From positions 1 to 38,034 of the forward strand of contig JAFVHP010000018.1 of NCBI GenBank assembly GCA_017474455.1: a DNA stretch of 38,034 bases. The letters run 5' to 3'. Position numbers and translations under genes: made by a program. Origin of the DNA: Lachnospiraceae bacterium. Its GTDB lineage: Bacteria; Bacillota; Clostridia; Lachnospirales; Lachnospiraceae. Below the pieces are notes generated by a model. That model was given only the letters and a program-made list of their open reading frames with translations, had not been told where the DNA came from and did not search any database. Of the stretch, positions 25,327 through 35,149 are shown piece by piece. Each line of letters begins with the position of its first letter. The stretch's first letter is position 1.

Positions 25327-26303
25327 ATACCAAGGCTCCTGAAAAGAAATTCATATCCGCCGTCATTTATCTGCATAATGACAGGGACAGGGTGGCGAAA
25401 TTCCTGAAGTTCATCACCAAGACGATGGCAGAGAACTTTGAGACATATGAGCTGATCATCGTCGACGACGCATCCGCTGACGGGTCGCCGGAAGAGGTCC
25501 TGAAATTCTTCGGAAGGGACTTAAGGGGAGCCCAGCAGTGCAGCATCGTCCATATGGGATATTATCACGGGCTGGAAGCTTCCATGAATGCGGGCCGTGA
25601 TCTGGCTATAGGCGACTTTGTCTATGAATTCGACGACCTGATCATCGATTATGAGGAAAGCCTGGTCAAGGAGATCTATTCGCATCTGGTGACCGGTTAC
25701 GATATCGTTTCGGCAGGCACGAACGGCAGGACCAAGCTGTCTTCGCGGCTTTTCTATAAAGTATTTAACATGGCCAGCGGATCCAGGAGCAAGATAGGCC
25801 CCGAGACTTTCCGGATACTCTCCAGACGCGCGATCAACCGTATCAACGTGATCGGGAAATATATACCCTACCGCAAGGCGGTCGAAGCCGGCAGCGGCTT
25901 AAAGACGGACAGCATCCGCTATACGCCTACAGGAGAGGAAGCCGGCAGCAGGCATTACGTAAAGTCCGACAGGATGGACCTGGCACTGGACAGCTTTATC
26001 TATTTCACCGGGCTTATGGAAAAGATCTCCCTGGTGATCAGCGTTATCTTCCTTGCGATCACACTGGGCGTGTTCATTGATATCGTGGTCGAGTTTTTCG
26101 GCAGATCGGATCCTGTCAGCGGCTGGCTGTCCACGATGGGCTTCATGTCCCTAGGCTTTATGGGCGTTTTTCTGATGCTGACGATCATTATGAAATATCT
26201 CTCCGCGCTGCTGAATCTGAGTTTCAAGAGACAGCACTATCTGGTATCCGGCATCGAGAAAGTGGCAAACAGCGCCGCGCCCGGAAAGGATAAGGCGAAG
26301 TAA
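25323..26303 (+). CDS. GT2 glycosyltransferase with C-terminal membrane helices
   Basis: A 326-residue GT-A fold enzyme with ISAVIYLHNDRDRVAKFLKF at the N-terminus, the nucleotide-binding IIVDDASADGSPEEV, and a second acidic site in YEFDDLIIDYEE. Two helices near the C-terminus (about 230-255 and 270-295) give the DPM1/GtrB-like architecture that makes polyprenyl-phosphate sugars, though the catalytic part is more divergent than in the other two GT2 genes here. It starts at GTG 25323 inside the preceding stop codon, with GGAGG upstream. It is part of the run of genes coupled by short overlaps. Confidence 0.85.
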   Translation: MNTKAPEKKFISAVIYLHNDRDRVAKFLKFITKTMAENFETYELIIVDDASADGSPEEVLKFFGRDLRGAQQCSIVHMGYYHGLEASMNAGRDLAIGDFVYEFDDLIIDYEESLVKEIYSHLVTGYDIVSAGTNGRTKLSSRLFYKVFNMASGSRSKIGPETFRILSRRAINRINVIGKYIPYRKAVEAGSGLKTDSIRYTPTGEEAGSRHYVKSDRMDLALDSFIYFTGLMEKISLVISVIFLAITLGVFIDIVVEFFGRSDPVSGWLSTMGFMSLGFMGVFLMLTIIMKYLSALLNLSFKRQHYLVSGIEKVANSAAPGKDKAK

Positions 26304-26307
26304 AGCC

Positions 26308-27081
26308 ATGACGCTGGAGCTTCTTTTCCCCGTTTATAATGAGCATAACCGGTTAAAGAACGGCATAGAAGGCGCGGCCGCGTATCTGGAAGAACTCTGC
26401 AGAAAAGAAGAGTTCTCCGGCGCGGGCAAAGAAGCGCTTCTGTGGCATTTTACCATCGTAGACAACGGATCTACGGATGATACGCCGGATATAGGACGGG
26501 CTCTCGAAGCCTCCTTCCCGGGAAAAGTGAAGTTTGAATCGATCCCAGAGAAAGGCCTGGGCGCGGCATTCCGCCACGGTGTGCGGCAGGCGGATGCCGA
26601 CGTGGTCGGTTATATGGATATCGACCTGTCCACAGACCTGGAGGCGCTGGAAAGGACCATCCGGGTATTCATGAACGAGCCGGATACCGACTATGTGAAC
26701 GGTACGCGTTTTTCGAAACAGTCAAGGACGATCGGCCGCAAATGGTACCGGAAGATCACTTCGGCAGGCCTTGTCTTTATCCTGCACAGTGCCCTTGACA
26801 TGAAAGTGACGGATGCCCTCTGCGGCTTTACCTTTATCCGGACTGATAAGGCGAAGCAGCTGGTGGAATGCTGCGGGGACGACAACGGCTGGTTCTATAT
26901 GGTGGAACTGCTGCTTCGGGCGGAGAGGTCCGGCATGCGGATACTGGACCTGCCGGTCACGTTTACGGAGAATTATGATACGACGGTAAATGTTCCGGGA
27001 ACTATCCGGAATTATCTTGTCAGGATCCGTAAACTCAGGAAGGAGTTCAAGAAGGAAGATGATCCCAAGAATAGATCTTAA
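26308..27081 (+). CDS. GT2 glycosyltransferase (dolichyl-phosphate glucosyltransferase/ALG5-like)
   Basis: A 257-residue GT-A enzyme without membrane helices. It begins ELLFPVYNEHNRL, has FTIVDNGSTDDTPDI for nucleotide binding and the metal-binding acidic motif GYMDIDLSTD. The KGLGAAFRHGVRQADADVV segment is typical of the ALG5/GtrB group that transfers a sugar to a polyprenyl phosphate on the cytosolic face. It starts 4 bases after the preceding gene and overlaps the DegT start, so expression is coupled. Confidence 0.9.
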   Translation: MTLELLFPVYNEHNRLKNGIEGAAAYLEELCRKEEFSGAGKEALLWHFTIVDNGSTDDTPDIGRALEASFPGKVKFESIPEKGLGAAFRHGVRQADADVVGYMDIDLSTDLEALERTIRVFMNEPDTDYVNGTRFSKQSRTIGRKWYRKITSAGLVFILHSALDMKVTDALCGFTFIRTDKAKQLVECCGDDNGWFYMVELLLRAERSGMRILDLPVTFTENYDTTVNVPGTIRNYLVRIRKLRKEFKKEDDPKNRS

Positions 27082-28157
27082 AAGAGATTTTCAGAAACAT
27101 AAAGAAGAGTACATGGCCGCGATACAGGAAGTCTGTGAAAACGCGAGCTATTCGGGCGGACCGTACGCCGACCGTTTCGCGGATGAATTCAGGCAGTACC
27201 TGGGCGCCGGCGCTCTGACCGGTGTGGATAACGGGACCAGTGCCCTGCAGCTGGCCATGCTTGCCCTGGGGATCGGGGCGGGAGATGAAGTCATCGTCCC
27301 GGCCAATACATATATAGCCACAGCCTGGGGCGTTACTTATACCGGCGCTGTGCCTGTTTTCTGCGACTGCACGGCCGACACCTGGGAGATCGACCCGGCT
27401 GACGCGGAAAGAAAGATCACGGGGCGTACAAAAGCCATTATCGGCGTCCATCTTTACGGGCAGCCCTTTGAATACAATGAACTGAGAAAAGTTGCCGACA
27501 GGCATGGCCTTTATCTGGTGGAAGACTGCGCGCAGTCCGCGGGGTGCTCTCTATGAAGGGCAGAAAACGGGCACGCTCTGTGATATCGGCTGCTTTTCCT
27601 TCTATCCCGGAAAGAATCTCTACGCTTTTGGCGAGGGCGGAGCGGTCAGCGCAAAGGATCCGGCCTATATAGATAAGGTCAATGTTTTCAAGAATCAGGG
27701 CAACCGGGTGCCGTACTACCATGAAGTGGTAGGCTACAATATGCGGCTGGAAGGCCTGCAGGGCGCCGTGCTTTCCGTCAGCCTGAAATATCTGGACGGA
27801 TGGAACGCGAGAAGGACCGAGATCGGTACACGTTATGACGAACAGATCACGAACCCGCTCATCATAAAGCAGGCCCATCCCGCCAACACAACGACCGTTT
27901 ACCATATGTATGAGATCCAGGTCCCGGATCCGGAAGGCTTTCTTAAATATATGGCGGATAACGATATCCAGTGCCACAGGCATTATCCCGTTCCCTGCCA
28001 CCTGCAGAAAGCGTACGAAGACCTGGGGTATGGCAGGGGAGACTGTCCAAATGCCGAACAGCTCGCCGCACACTGTGCCACGCTTCCCCTGTTTCCGGAA
28101 ATGACGGACGAAGAAGCAGGGCTGGTCATTGAAGCCTGCAACAGATATAAGGCATAA
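27059..28157 (+). CDS. DegT/DnrJ/EryC1-type sugar aminotransferase (frame-disrupted at 27541-27544)
   Basis: PLP-dependent enzyme that aminates a nucleotide-linked keto sugar. It starts IPRIDLKRDFQKHKEEY, carries the DNGTSALQLAMLALGIG block and VEDCAQSAG, and has the PLP lysine in SFYPGKNLYAFGEGG. The first frame stops at 27554-27556 just after QSAG. The second frame supplies ALYEGQKTGTLCDIGCFSF and runs to 28157. Removing one G from the GGGG run at 27541-27544 rejoins them into about 365 residues, the normal family length. The start at ATG 27059 lies inside the preceding GT2 gene and fits family N-termini better than an upstream ATG at 26990. Confidence 0.88.
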
Positions 28158-28173
28158 ACAGGCGGAGACAGAA

Positions 28174-29700
28174 ATGATGGATAAGATCCGCAGCTTCCTT
28201 ACGGTCAGGAGAATATGCATCCTGCTCGCCGCAGTATATATCCTGCTCCTTATACCGCTTTTGTATATCGGGATATACGACCGCGCCGGCGCGGATGATT
28301 TTTCCGAAGGATATACTACATATCTGACTTTCATGCAGACAGGGTCGTTCCTTAAGACCGTCGGTGCGGCGGCCCGCCACGCCGTGCATGATTATCTGAA
28401 CTGGATGGGGTATTTTTCCAGCACGTTCATTATGGCGCTTCATCCCGGTGTTTTCGCGCCTGCCCTGTACGGCCTTACACCGCTGATCCTGATCGGTTCC
28501 TTAACGGCGGGCGTACTCTTTTTGTTTGAGACCCTTTTCACAAGAGTATTCGGCACTTCCCGGGAACTGTCGCTTTCGGTCGCTTTTATCGTCCTGATCA
28601 TCACGACACAGAATCTGCCCGGGGCCAACGAGGCTTTCTACTGGTTCTGCGGCGGCTGCAATTATACGCTGTTCTTCGGCCTTGCGCTCATCTTCCTCGG
28701 CCTGATGCTGCGGCTCAGATACCCGGCAGGTCCCAAAGATGCTGCTTCAAAGCAGGGCGGGAAAAAGCGTATCGTTCTCTGCGTCATAACATCTCTTCTG
28801 GGCTTTTTTGTCGGCGGCGGCAATTACATGACAGCGCTCTGTCTGGCCATGGTCCTGGCCGCGGCGCCTGTATTTGCGTATCTGACGGATAACAGGGAGA
28901 GAAAAGGCAGGAAGGGACCGGATCCTTTGCTGCTTGTTCCGGCGGCGGCTTTCGCGGCCGGGTTCCTCATGAGCTGCTTCGCGCCTGGCAACAGCACGAG
29001 AGAGAGCATATCGACAGGGATGGGGGCGGTAAAGGCCGTCCTGACGAGTCTGTATTACTTTTTTGACATGTGCGTGGACGACTGGACAGGCTGGGCGGTC
29101 ATAGCCGGTTTTATCCTGCTGGTGCCGTTCTTTGTAAAAGCCGCGCTGGAAACGGATTTTTCATTTAAGCATCCGCTCCTCGTATTCCTCTTCGGCTACG
29201 GGCTGGTCAGCGCCAATGTAACGCCGCCGCTGTATGCGGTGGGCAATATCCAGGCCGGGCGCCTGCAGGCGCTGTTCTTTATGCAGTATATTCCTGTCAT
29301 GGTTCTCTGCTGGTTCTATGCGATAGGGTATACTGTAAAACGGTTCGGGATAAAGAGCGAAGGCAGCAGTATCCCGGGCATCAGGGCCGCGCTCGTGCTG
29401 TGCCTGTTCATCTTATTCGGCAGCGCGCTCTGCGTCAAAGTGGATCCGTATTACTTTACTTCTTCTGCCGCGGCAGCGGACATTGCTAACGGCAGTGCGG
29501 CAAGATATGCCGCCGCACTGGATGAGAGGACGCGCATCATGGAAGCGGGAAAGGGTGAGGATCTCGTGTTCGAACCGCTGCCGGATGAGCCGTACCTCCT
29601 GTACTTTGACGATATGATGGAAGATACAAAGGATTGGAGGAACGGGGCTGTCGCCAGGTATTACGGAATGTCCTCGGTATCGGTAAAGGGCAGGAAGTAA
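28174..29700 (+). CDS. Large polytopic membrane protein, DUF6056-like (possible GT-C type transferase)
   Basis: About 508 residues with some 11-12 hydrophobic helices. The first external loop carries DRAGADDFSEGY, an acidic pair after the first helix as in GT-C glycosyltransferases that use polyprenyl-phosphate sugars. The pattern ADD...GYFSSTFIMALHPGVF and the later GANEAFYWFCGGCNYTLFF fit the DUF6056 family as I know it. The start is ATG 28174 (or 28177) with GGCGGAG upstream; an in-frame TTG at 28129 lies inside the previous gene and is unlikely. Its context between DegT/GT2 genes and acyltransferases supports a role in glycan transfer outside the membrane, but no activity is proven for the family. 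Confidence 0.75.
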   Translation: MMDKIRSFLTVRRICILLAAVYILLLIPLLYIGIYDRAGADDFSEGYTTYLTFMQTGSFLKTVGAAARHAVHDYLNWMGYFSSTFIMALHPGVFAPALYGLTPLILIGSLTAGVLFLFETLFTRVFGTSRELSLSVAFIVLIITTQNLPGANEAFYWFCGGCNYTLFFGLALIFLGLMLRLRYPAGPKDAASKQGGKKRIVLCVITSLLGFFVGGGNYMTALCLAMVLAAAPVFAYLTDNRERKGRKGPDPLLLVPAAAFAAGFLMSCFAPGNSTRESISTGMGAVKAVLTSLYYFFDMCVDDWTGWAVIAGFILLVPFFVKAALETDFSFKHPLLVFLFGYGLVSANVTPPLYAVGNIQAGRLQALFFMQYIPVMVLCWFYAIGYTVKRFGIKSEGSSIPGIRAALVLCLFILFGSALCVKVDPYYFTSSAAAADIANGSAARYAAALDERTRIMEAGKGEDLVFEPLPDEPYLLYFDDMMEDTKDWRNGAVARYYGMSSVSVKGRK

Positions 29701-29711
29701 AAGTGCCTTCC

Positions 29712-29740
29712 TTGCCAGAAGCGTGCCGAATTGTTATCAT
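29712..29740 (+). promoter_or_regulatory. Internal promoter for the O-acylation genes
   Basis: TTGCCA at 29712-29717 and TATCAT at 29735-29740 are separated by 17 bases. They lie in the 78-base gap before the MBOAT gene, the first real gap since murT. Confidence 0.45.
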
Positions 29741-29778
29741 AGGCATGTTTTGAAAAAGAATAAACAATAGGAGCTGAC

Positions 29779-31188
29779 ATGGTCTTTAGTTCAATGCTTT
29801 TCCTGTGGATATTCCTGCCGGTCGTACTGGTTTTGGGACTGATCTTCAGGAAACCTTCCATACAGAATATACTTCTGCTGATAGCGAGCCTTATTTTTTA
29901 CGCATGGGGAGAACCCAGACACCTCCTTCTGCTTTTGGTCTCGATCTTTATCAACTGGCTGTCCGGCATACTGATCGACAGATACAGAAACAGGAAGACT
30001 CTTTTCCTGATCCTGTGCGTTGCGGCCAACCTCGGACTTCTGGGTTATTTCAAGTACTGCAATTTCATACTGAACACGCTGGACCACCTGCTGCCCATGG
30101 TAAAACTGCCCAGGTACAGCATTGCCCTTCCGATCGGCATATCCTTTTTTACTTTCCAGGCAATGAGTTATGTCATAGATCTTTACAGGGGTGAATACGA
30201 GGTCCAGAAGGATCCCTTAAAGCTCGCACTGTACGTTTCCTTCTTCCCCCAGCTGATCGCCGGCCCCATTGTCAAATACCGTGAGATCAACAGGGAGCTG
30301 ACGGACAGGAAGATCACCGTTGACGGCCTTTCGGAAGGCATGCGCAGGTTCGTCTACGGCCTTGGCAAGAAGGTGATCATCGCCAATACAGTCGCGCAGG
30401 CCGTGGACCAGATCTTCAACATCCAGACGCAGCAGATGACCGGCCTTTTGGCCTGGGCAGGCGCGCTGCTCTATACAATGCAGATCTATTATGATTTTTC
30501 GGGTTATTCGGATATGGCCATAGGCCTTGGACGCATGTTCGGGTTCCATTTCCTTGAGAACTTCAATTATCCGTATATATCCAGATCCATCACGGAATTC
30601 TGGAGACGCTGGCATATATCGCTTTCTTCCTGGTTCCGCGAATATCTGTATATTCCGCTGGGCGGAAACCGCAAGGGAAAAATCCGCACGTACATCAACC
30701 TGTTCATCGTCTTCGCCGTTACCGGCCTGTGGCACGGTGCCAGCTGGAACTTTGTAGGCTGGGGTCTCTATCATGGTTTCTTTATGATCATTGAACGGCT
30801 CGGCTTCAGGAAACTTTTGGATAAGCTCAAAGTCATCAACTGGGTATACTGCTTCCTGGTGGCTGTGGTCGGCTGGATATTCTTCAGGGTGGAGAGCGTA
30901 TCCTACGGCCTGTCCATGGTGATCAGGATGTTCATGCCCTGGAAGTATAATGTCAGCGATATCAATTTCCGACTGATCGTGACTTCGCATACGGTATTCG
31001 CGTTTGTCTGCGGTGTCATCGGAATGGGTCTCATCCAGAGCCTTTTCTTAAAGATCAGGGGCGGTGCGGCTGCCAGGCGTTATAAGGGAAGCATCGTTGA
31101 GTTCATATTCCTTACGCTGGTCCTTATCTACAGCATCATGCAGCTTGCCAACAATGCGTACAATCCGTTCATCTACTTCAGGTTCTGA
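29779..31188 (+). CDS. MBOAT-family membrane O-acyltransferase (AlgI/DltB-like)
   Basis: A 469-residue membrane enzyme that passes acyl groups across the membrane for attachment to an exported polymer. Family motifs are clear: LPIGISFFTFQAMSYVIDLYRG, IAGPIVKYREI, FSGYSDMAIGLGRMFGF, FWRRWHISLSSWFREYLYIPLGG with His279, and TGLWHGASWNF with the catalytic His319. Its pairing with the AlgJ/AlgX-like gene 29 bases downstream is the standard two-gene O-acetylation module. AGGAG precedes the ATG. The acyl acceptor is presumably the glycan made by this locus. Confidence 0.95.
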   Translation: MVFSSMLFLWIFLPVVLVLGLIFRKPSIQNILLLIASLIFYAWGEPRHLLLLLVSIFINWLSGILIDRYRNRKTLFLILCVAANLGLLGYFKYCNFILNTLDHLLPMVKLPRYSIALPIGISFFTFQAMSYVIDLYRGEYEVQKDPLKLALYVSFFPQLIAGPIVKYREINRELTDRKITVDGLSEGMRRFVYGLGKKVIIANTVAQAVDQIFNIQTQQMTGLLAWAGALLYTMQIYYDFSGYSDMAIGLGRMFGFHFLENFNYPYISRSITEFWRRWHISLSSWFREYLYIPLGGNRKGKIRTYINLFIVFAVTGLWHGASWNFVGWGLYHGFFMIIERLGFRKLLDKLKVINWVYCFLVAVVGWIFFRVESVSYGLSMVIRMFMPWKYNVSDINFRLIVTSHTVFAFVCGVIGMGLIQSLFLKIRGGAAARRYKGSIVEFIFLTLVLIYSIMQLANNAYNPFIYFRF

Positions 31189-31217
31189 TCGTGATGTATA
31201 TGAAGGAGACCGTTTAA

Positions 31218-32357
31218 ATGAAAAAGCCCGTTAAAATACTTTACATAATACTGCTCGCGGTACTGATCGTGCTGCCGGCGCCGGTCTATCTGATCTTCGG
31301 CCGGTTCTTTGACCATGAGAATTACGAGAACAGGACGCTCGCCGAGCTTCCCGTACTGTCCGTTTCGACGATAAACAGTTATCCGAATGATTTCAACCAG
31401 TACTGGATGGATAATCTGCCGTTCAAATCGGACCTGGTGTACTGGAACGGATATATCGACTACAAAGTATTCGGCTCGGCCGGTTCCCAGTATGTCATCG
31501 TCGGCAAGAACGGCTGGCTGTTCTACAAGGGGCAGCAGGCCAACTTCGAGAATCCCGAAGCCGATTACATGGGCCTGAACCTGTTCACGGATGAAGAACT
31601 GGAAAGGATCAAAGATAATATGCTCAGGGCGCGGGACCTTCTTGAGGAGAGAGGGACAGAGTTTTATATCTTTATCGCGCCCAATAAGGAAAGAGTATAC
31701 AGCGAGTTCATGCCGGATGCCTACGGCGAACCGGCGGAAATGAACCGGATGATGCAGGTCGTGGAATACCTGCAGAGAGAGACGGACCTGAACGTCCTTT
31801 GCCCGTATGACGACCTGATGGCTTTCAAGGCAGAGCATCCGGAGATCCAGCTGTATTACAAATATGATACTCACTGGAACAATGCCGGATCCTATATAGG
31901 CGGGCGCATGCTTTCCGAAGCGCTGGGATATCCCATGCCGGGTCTGGATGAAGTGACCGTTAAGGAGATCGATAACGGGACGTATGACCTGGCGACTCTG
32001 ATGGGATTAAGGGACCAGCTTCGGGATGATCATGTTTACGCGGTGGATGACTATACACCCTACAAGATCAGCATCGTCCAGGACGAAGGGGCGACCGAAT
32101 TCCGCTACAATAATCCGACAGGAGAAGGAGATCCGCGCAAAGTCTACCTTGTAGGGGATTCTTTCTCAACGATGATGGGCATCTATGTTGCCTGCCATTT
32201 CAACGACATGTACATGAATTCCTATAAAGCATACACGGGTGCCTGGATACTGGCACAGGAGGATCCGGATATCTGTGTGTATGAGACGGTTGAAAGATAT
32301 ATCGGCAACATGCTGGACTTTGACCTCGAGAAAGGGGTAGGTCTGGGTAATTTTTGA
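31218..32357 (+). CDS. AlgJ/AlgX-like (DHHW-type) SGNH O-acetyl transferase partner of MBOAT
   Basis: A 379-residue protein with one N-terminal signal anchor (about 5-28) and an external SGNH-like domain. Its catalytic residues follow the AlgX/AlgJ order: Asp217-x-His219 in YDTHWNNAGSY precedes Ser315 in VGDSFS. The NGWLFYKGQ motif near residue 98 is another family mark. In AlgI-AlgJ-type systems the MBOAT brings acetyl groups out and this protein places them on the polymer. AAGGAG lies upstream of the ATG. Confidence 0.9.
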   Translation: MKKPVKILYIILLAVLIVLPAPVYLIFGRFFDHENYENRTLAELPVLSVSTINSYPNDFNQYWMDNLPFKSDLVYWNGYIDYKVFGSAGSQYVIVGKNGWLFYKGQQANFENPEADYMGLNLFTDEELERIKDNMLRARDLLEERGTEFYIFIAPNKERVYSEFMPDAYGEPAEMNRMMQVVEYLQRETDLNVLCPYDDLMAFKAEHPEIQLYYKYDTHWNNAGSYIGGRMLSEALGYPMPGLDEVTVKEIDNGTYDLATLMGLRDQLRDDHVYAVDDYTPYKISIVQDEGATEFRYNNPTGEGDPRKVYLVGDSFSTMMGIYVACHFNDMYMNSYKAYTGAWILAQEDPDICVYETVERYIGNMLDFDLEKGVGLGNF

Positions 32358-32371
32358 GGCAGGATACCTGA

Positions 32372-33313
32372 ATGGACAAGATCGCGGTTCTGATCCCGTG
32401 CTACAACGAAGAAAAAACGATCGCAAAGGTCGTCAGAGATGCGGCGGCAGCGCTTCCCGATGCTGTCATTTATGTATATGACAATAATTCCACGGATGAG
32501 AGCGCGAAGCTGGCGGCGGACGCCGGCGCGGTGGTCAGACAGGAACCCATGCAGGGCAAAGGCAATGTGATCCGGCGCATGTTCAGGGAGATCGACGCGG
32601 ACTGTTATGTCATGGTGGATGCGGATGATACATACCCGATGGAAGCGGCGCCGCAGATGGTGGAGCTCGTGACGGGCGGCAAAGCGGACATGGTCGTGGG
32701 CGACAGACTTTCCTCCACGTATTTTACCCAGAACAAGCGGCCTTTCCATAACACGGGTAATTCACTTGTCAGGGCGGCGATCAACAGGCTCTTTGACTGC
32801 AATATCCGTGATATCATGACAGGCTACAGGGCTTTCAGTTATGATTTTGTGAAGACGTTCCCGGTGCTTTCAAGGGGATTTGAGATCGAGACGGAGATGA
32901 CGATCCATGCAGTTTACAACCATCTCCAGATCGCGAACGTCGTGATCGAATACAGGGACCGTCCCGAAGGCTCCACCTCGAAACTGAGCACGGTATCGGA
33001 CGGCTTTAAGGTCCTGGCGACGATCTTCAATCTTTACAGGAACTACAAGCCGCTGCACTTTTTCGGGGCACTGTCCTTTGTGCTTATCGTCATCGCCGTG
33101 GCTTTCTTCATACCTGTCCTGGCGGAGTATCTGCGCACGGGTCTGGTGGCAAGGTTCCCGACACTGATCGTCTGCGGTTTTGTCCTGATGGCGGCCATAC
33201 AGTCTTTCTTCGCGGGCATGATCCTGTCCAATATGGCACGGAATGACCGGAGGGATTTCGAGACCAGGAGGAACCTTCTGCATATCCTGAGCCGGATCAG
33301 CAGGGAACAGTAA
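32372..33313 (+). CDS. GT2 polyprenyl-phosphate glycosyltransferase (GtrB/DPM1-like)
   Basis: A 313-residue enzyme with a cytosolic GT-A domain and two C-terminal membrane helices (about 228-250 and 262-285). Motifs are AVLIPCYNEEKTIAKVV, YVYDNNSTDES, the metal site MVDADDTYPM and IMTGYRAFSYDF, followed by RPEGSTSKLSTVSDG, all typical of the GtrB group that forms undecaprenyl-phosphate sugars. It ends the plus-strand operon, with a strong bidirectional terminator 24 bases later. Confidence 0.93.
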   Translation: MDKIAVLIPCYNEEKTIAKVVRDAAAALPDAVIYVYDNNSTDESAKLAADAGAVVRQEPMQGKGNVIRRMFREIDADCYVMVDADDTYPMEAAPQMVELVTGGKADMVVGDRLSSTYFTQNKRPFHNTGNSLVRAAINRLFDCNIRDIMTGYRAFSYDFVKTFPVLSRGFEIETEMTIHAVYNHLQIANVVIEYRDRPEGSTSKLSTVSDGFKVLATIFNLYRNYKPLHFFGALSFVLIVIAVAFFIPVLAEYLRTGLVARFPTLIVCGFVLMAAIQSFFAGMILSNMARNDRRDFETRRNLLHILSRISREQ

Positions 33314-33336
33314 CAGTAAATAACGACAGGCATAAT

Positions 33337-33371
33337 AAAAGCCGGGCCATATCTGAATGGCCCGGCTTTTT
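33337..33371. terminator. Bidirectional terminator between GT2 and flavoprotein genes
   Basis: The 14-bp arms AAAAGCCGGGCCAT and ATGGCCCGGCTTTT form a near-perfect stem with a short loop, A/T-tracted on both sides. It serves the convergent GT2 (plus) and UGM-like (minus) genes. Confidence 0.9.
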
Positions 33372-33400
33372 CGTGTCTGTTCTTATACGGAGCAGGATAC

Positions 33401-34990
33401 TTATTCCACTTCGTTCGTTTTGTCGGTCTCGTGGTATTCCTTTTCGGTGTTGACGCTCCAGATAGCTCTTTTGTCCGAAGATCCTTTCCTGATCGCCTTG
33501 ACGGTCTCGAAGGATGTGCACATCGAGTGGTCGATGTTGTTGTATCTGTGCTGGCCGTTCCTGCCGACACAGTAGAGGTTCGGGATCGTGTCCAGATATT
33601 CGCGCAGAGTATCCATTTCCGCGTAGGTATCGAAGTAGGCGGGATAAGCCTTTTTCACACGTTCAACATGACTGTCGAGAACTTCGTCCGTACTGTCGAT
33701 CAGGCCGAGGGTGACCATTTCCTTAATGCCGAAAGCGGCAAAGTCTTCATCCTTCATGTTCCAGAGGGAATCCCCTTCGTTGCAGAAATACTCAAGGCCG
33801 ACCCATACGGTGTTCTGAGGATCCTTTATCAGATAGGGAGACCAGTTGTTGTAGATCTGGAAACGGCCCATCGTTACAGTGCGGTCATGCACATATACCC
33901 AGTTGTCCGGCACGATATTGCCGATGGTCTTCAGTTTGGTCTTGTTCTCCAGCTTAAGGTGCGGGATAAGGACGCCTACTGTCATATAGTCGCGGTAGGG
34001 AAGGCCGGCAGCGATCCTGGCGGGCGTTTCGGGGACATCATTCATTCCTGCGACAAGGTCTTTGATCGGCATGGAGGAGATCACGATATCGCCGTCTTCA
34101 CGTACGAGAGCACCGTCCTTTTCATAGCTGACGCCCGTAAGGACACCGGAGTCGTCCTTGTGGATCCTGGTGACTTTCGCGTTCTTTATGATCCGGCCGC
34201 CGAGCTTTTCCACTTCTTCGGCCGTTACATCCCAAAGCTGGCCGGGGCCGAGCTTGGGATAGGAGAATTCCTCGATCAGGGACGTCTCAACGACACGGTC
34301 CTTCTTTCCGAACTGTTTGTCCAGGGCATTTTTGATGACTGCCATGATCGATACGCCTTTGACCCTCTGCGCGCCCCATGAGGGGTCGATCTGGCTGGGA
34401 TGACGTCCCCAGAGATTCTCCGTGTAGTGTTCAAAGAACATGGAATAGAGCTTTTTGCCGAAACGGTTGATGTAGAAATCTTCGAGAGATTCTTCCTTAC
34501 GTTTGAACAGGCAGCTCTTTAAATAGCTGAAGCCCGCAACGATAGTCGTTCCCAGGCCCATGTTCTTAAAGGTCTCCGCTTTGAGAGAAATAGGGTAGTC
34601 AAAGAATTTGCTGTTGAACAGGATACGGGAAACACGGTTCCTCCTGAGCATGACCCGGTCTGTCTTTTCGGGATCGGGACCGCCGCTTTTAAGCGTAACG
34701 TTCCTTTCCAGAACGATATCGTCATAGGAAGGGGCTCCCTGACGGGGAAGCATCGCATCCCACCAGGCGTTGACCTCGGGGACCTTGGAAAAGAACCGGT
34801 GGCCGCCCATGTCCATACGGTTTCCGTTATAGCTGACCGTGCGTGAGATGCCGCCGAACTGGCTGCTCTCTTCAAAGACGGTGACTTCGTATTCTTCCTG
34901 TGCCGTGCCGGAGGTGTTATCGGGTCTGAGCAGTTCATAAGCTGCCGTCAGTCCTGCAGGACCTGCACCGATTATAAGAACCTTTTTCAT
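33401..34990 (-). CDS. FAD-dependent oxidoreductase, UDP-galactopyranose mutase / protoporphyrinogen oxidase-like
   Basis: A 529-residue flavoprotein with [18 protein letters not shown] at the N-terminus, [15 protein letters not shown] for adenosine and the [10 protein letters not shown] motif typical of the group. The [20 protein letters not shown] block and the C-terminal [17 protein letters not shown] resemble flavoproteins found in capsule and glycan clusters that are related to UDP-galactopyranose mutase, rather than true mutases (about 370 residues). The sugar substrate is not known. It is the only minus-strand gene in the glycan locus. AAAGGAA precedes its ATG. Confidence 0.85.
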   Translation of the reverse strand: MKKVLIIGAGPAGLTAAYELLRPDNTSGTAQEEYEVTVFEESSQFGGISRTVSYNGNRMDMGGHRFFSKVPEVNAWWDAMLPRQGAPSYDDIVLERNVTLKSGGPDPEKTDRVMLRRNRVSRILFNSKFFDYPISLKAETFKNMGLGTTIVAGFSYLKSCLFKRKEESLEDFYINRFGKKLYSMFFEHYTENLWGRHPSQIDPSWGAQRVKGVSIMAVIKNALDKQFGKKDRVVETSLIEEFSYPKLGPGQLWDVTAEEVEKLGGRIIKNAKVTRIHKDDSGVLTGVSYEKDGALVREDGDIVISSMPIKDLVAGMNDVPETPARIAAGLPYRDYMTVGVLIPHLKLENKTKLKTIGNIVPDNWVYVHDRTVTMGRFQIYNNWSPYLIKDPQNTVWVGLEYFCNEGDSLWNMKDEDFAAFGIKEMVTLGLIDSTDEVLDSHVERVKKAYPAYFDTYAEMDTLREYLDTIPNLYCVGRNGQHRYNNIDHSMCTSFETVKAIRKGSSDKRAIWSVNTEKEYHETDKTNEVE

Positions 34991-35067
34991 ATCAGGCTGT
35001 GATTCCTTTCATGAGATCCGCGGGAGCGGATAAAATAAGCCGGCGTCAGCGCTCTGCCGCCATTTTT

Positions 35068-35143
35068 AAGTTTAGCATAGTCATATTTTAAGGTAAAGCC
35101 GGGACTTATTCTATGGACAGAAAATGCAGGCTGGGCTAAACTT
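35068..35143. promoter_or_regulatory. Divergent intergenic region with a split inverted repeat
   Basis: AAGTTTAGC (35068-35076) and its exact reverse complement GCTAAACTT (35135-35143) are 58 bases apart, one near each divergent gene. This could be a paired operator site; no regulator gene is nearby. Confidence 0.3.
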
Positions 35144-35149
35144 TGACTT

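Noticed and set aside
26990-27058. Upstream ATG extension of the DegT gene
   Set aside because: It adds 23 residues read from the preceding GT2 gene and does not resemble DegT N-termini, whereas ATG 27059 does.
33431-34381. Long plus-strand open frame opposite the UGM-like flavoprotein
   Set aside because: Antisense shadow of a clear FAD enzyme gene.
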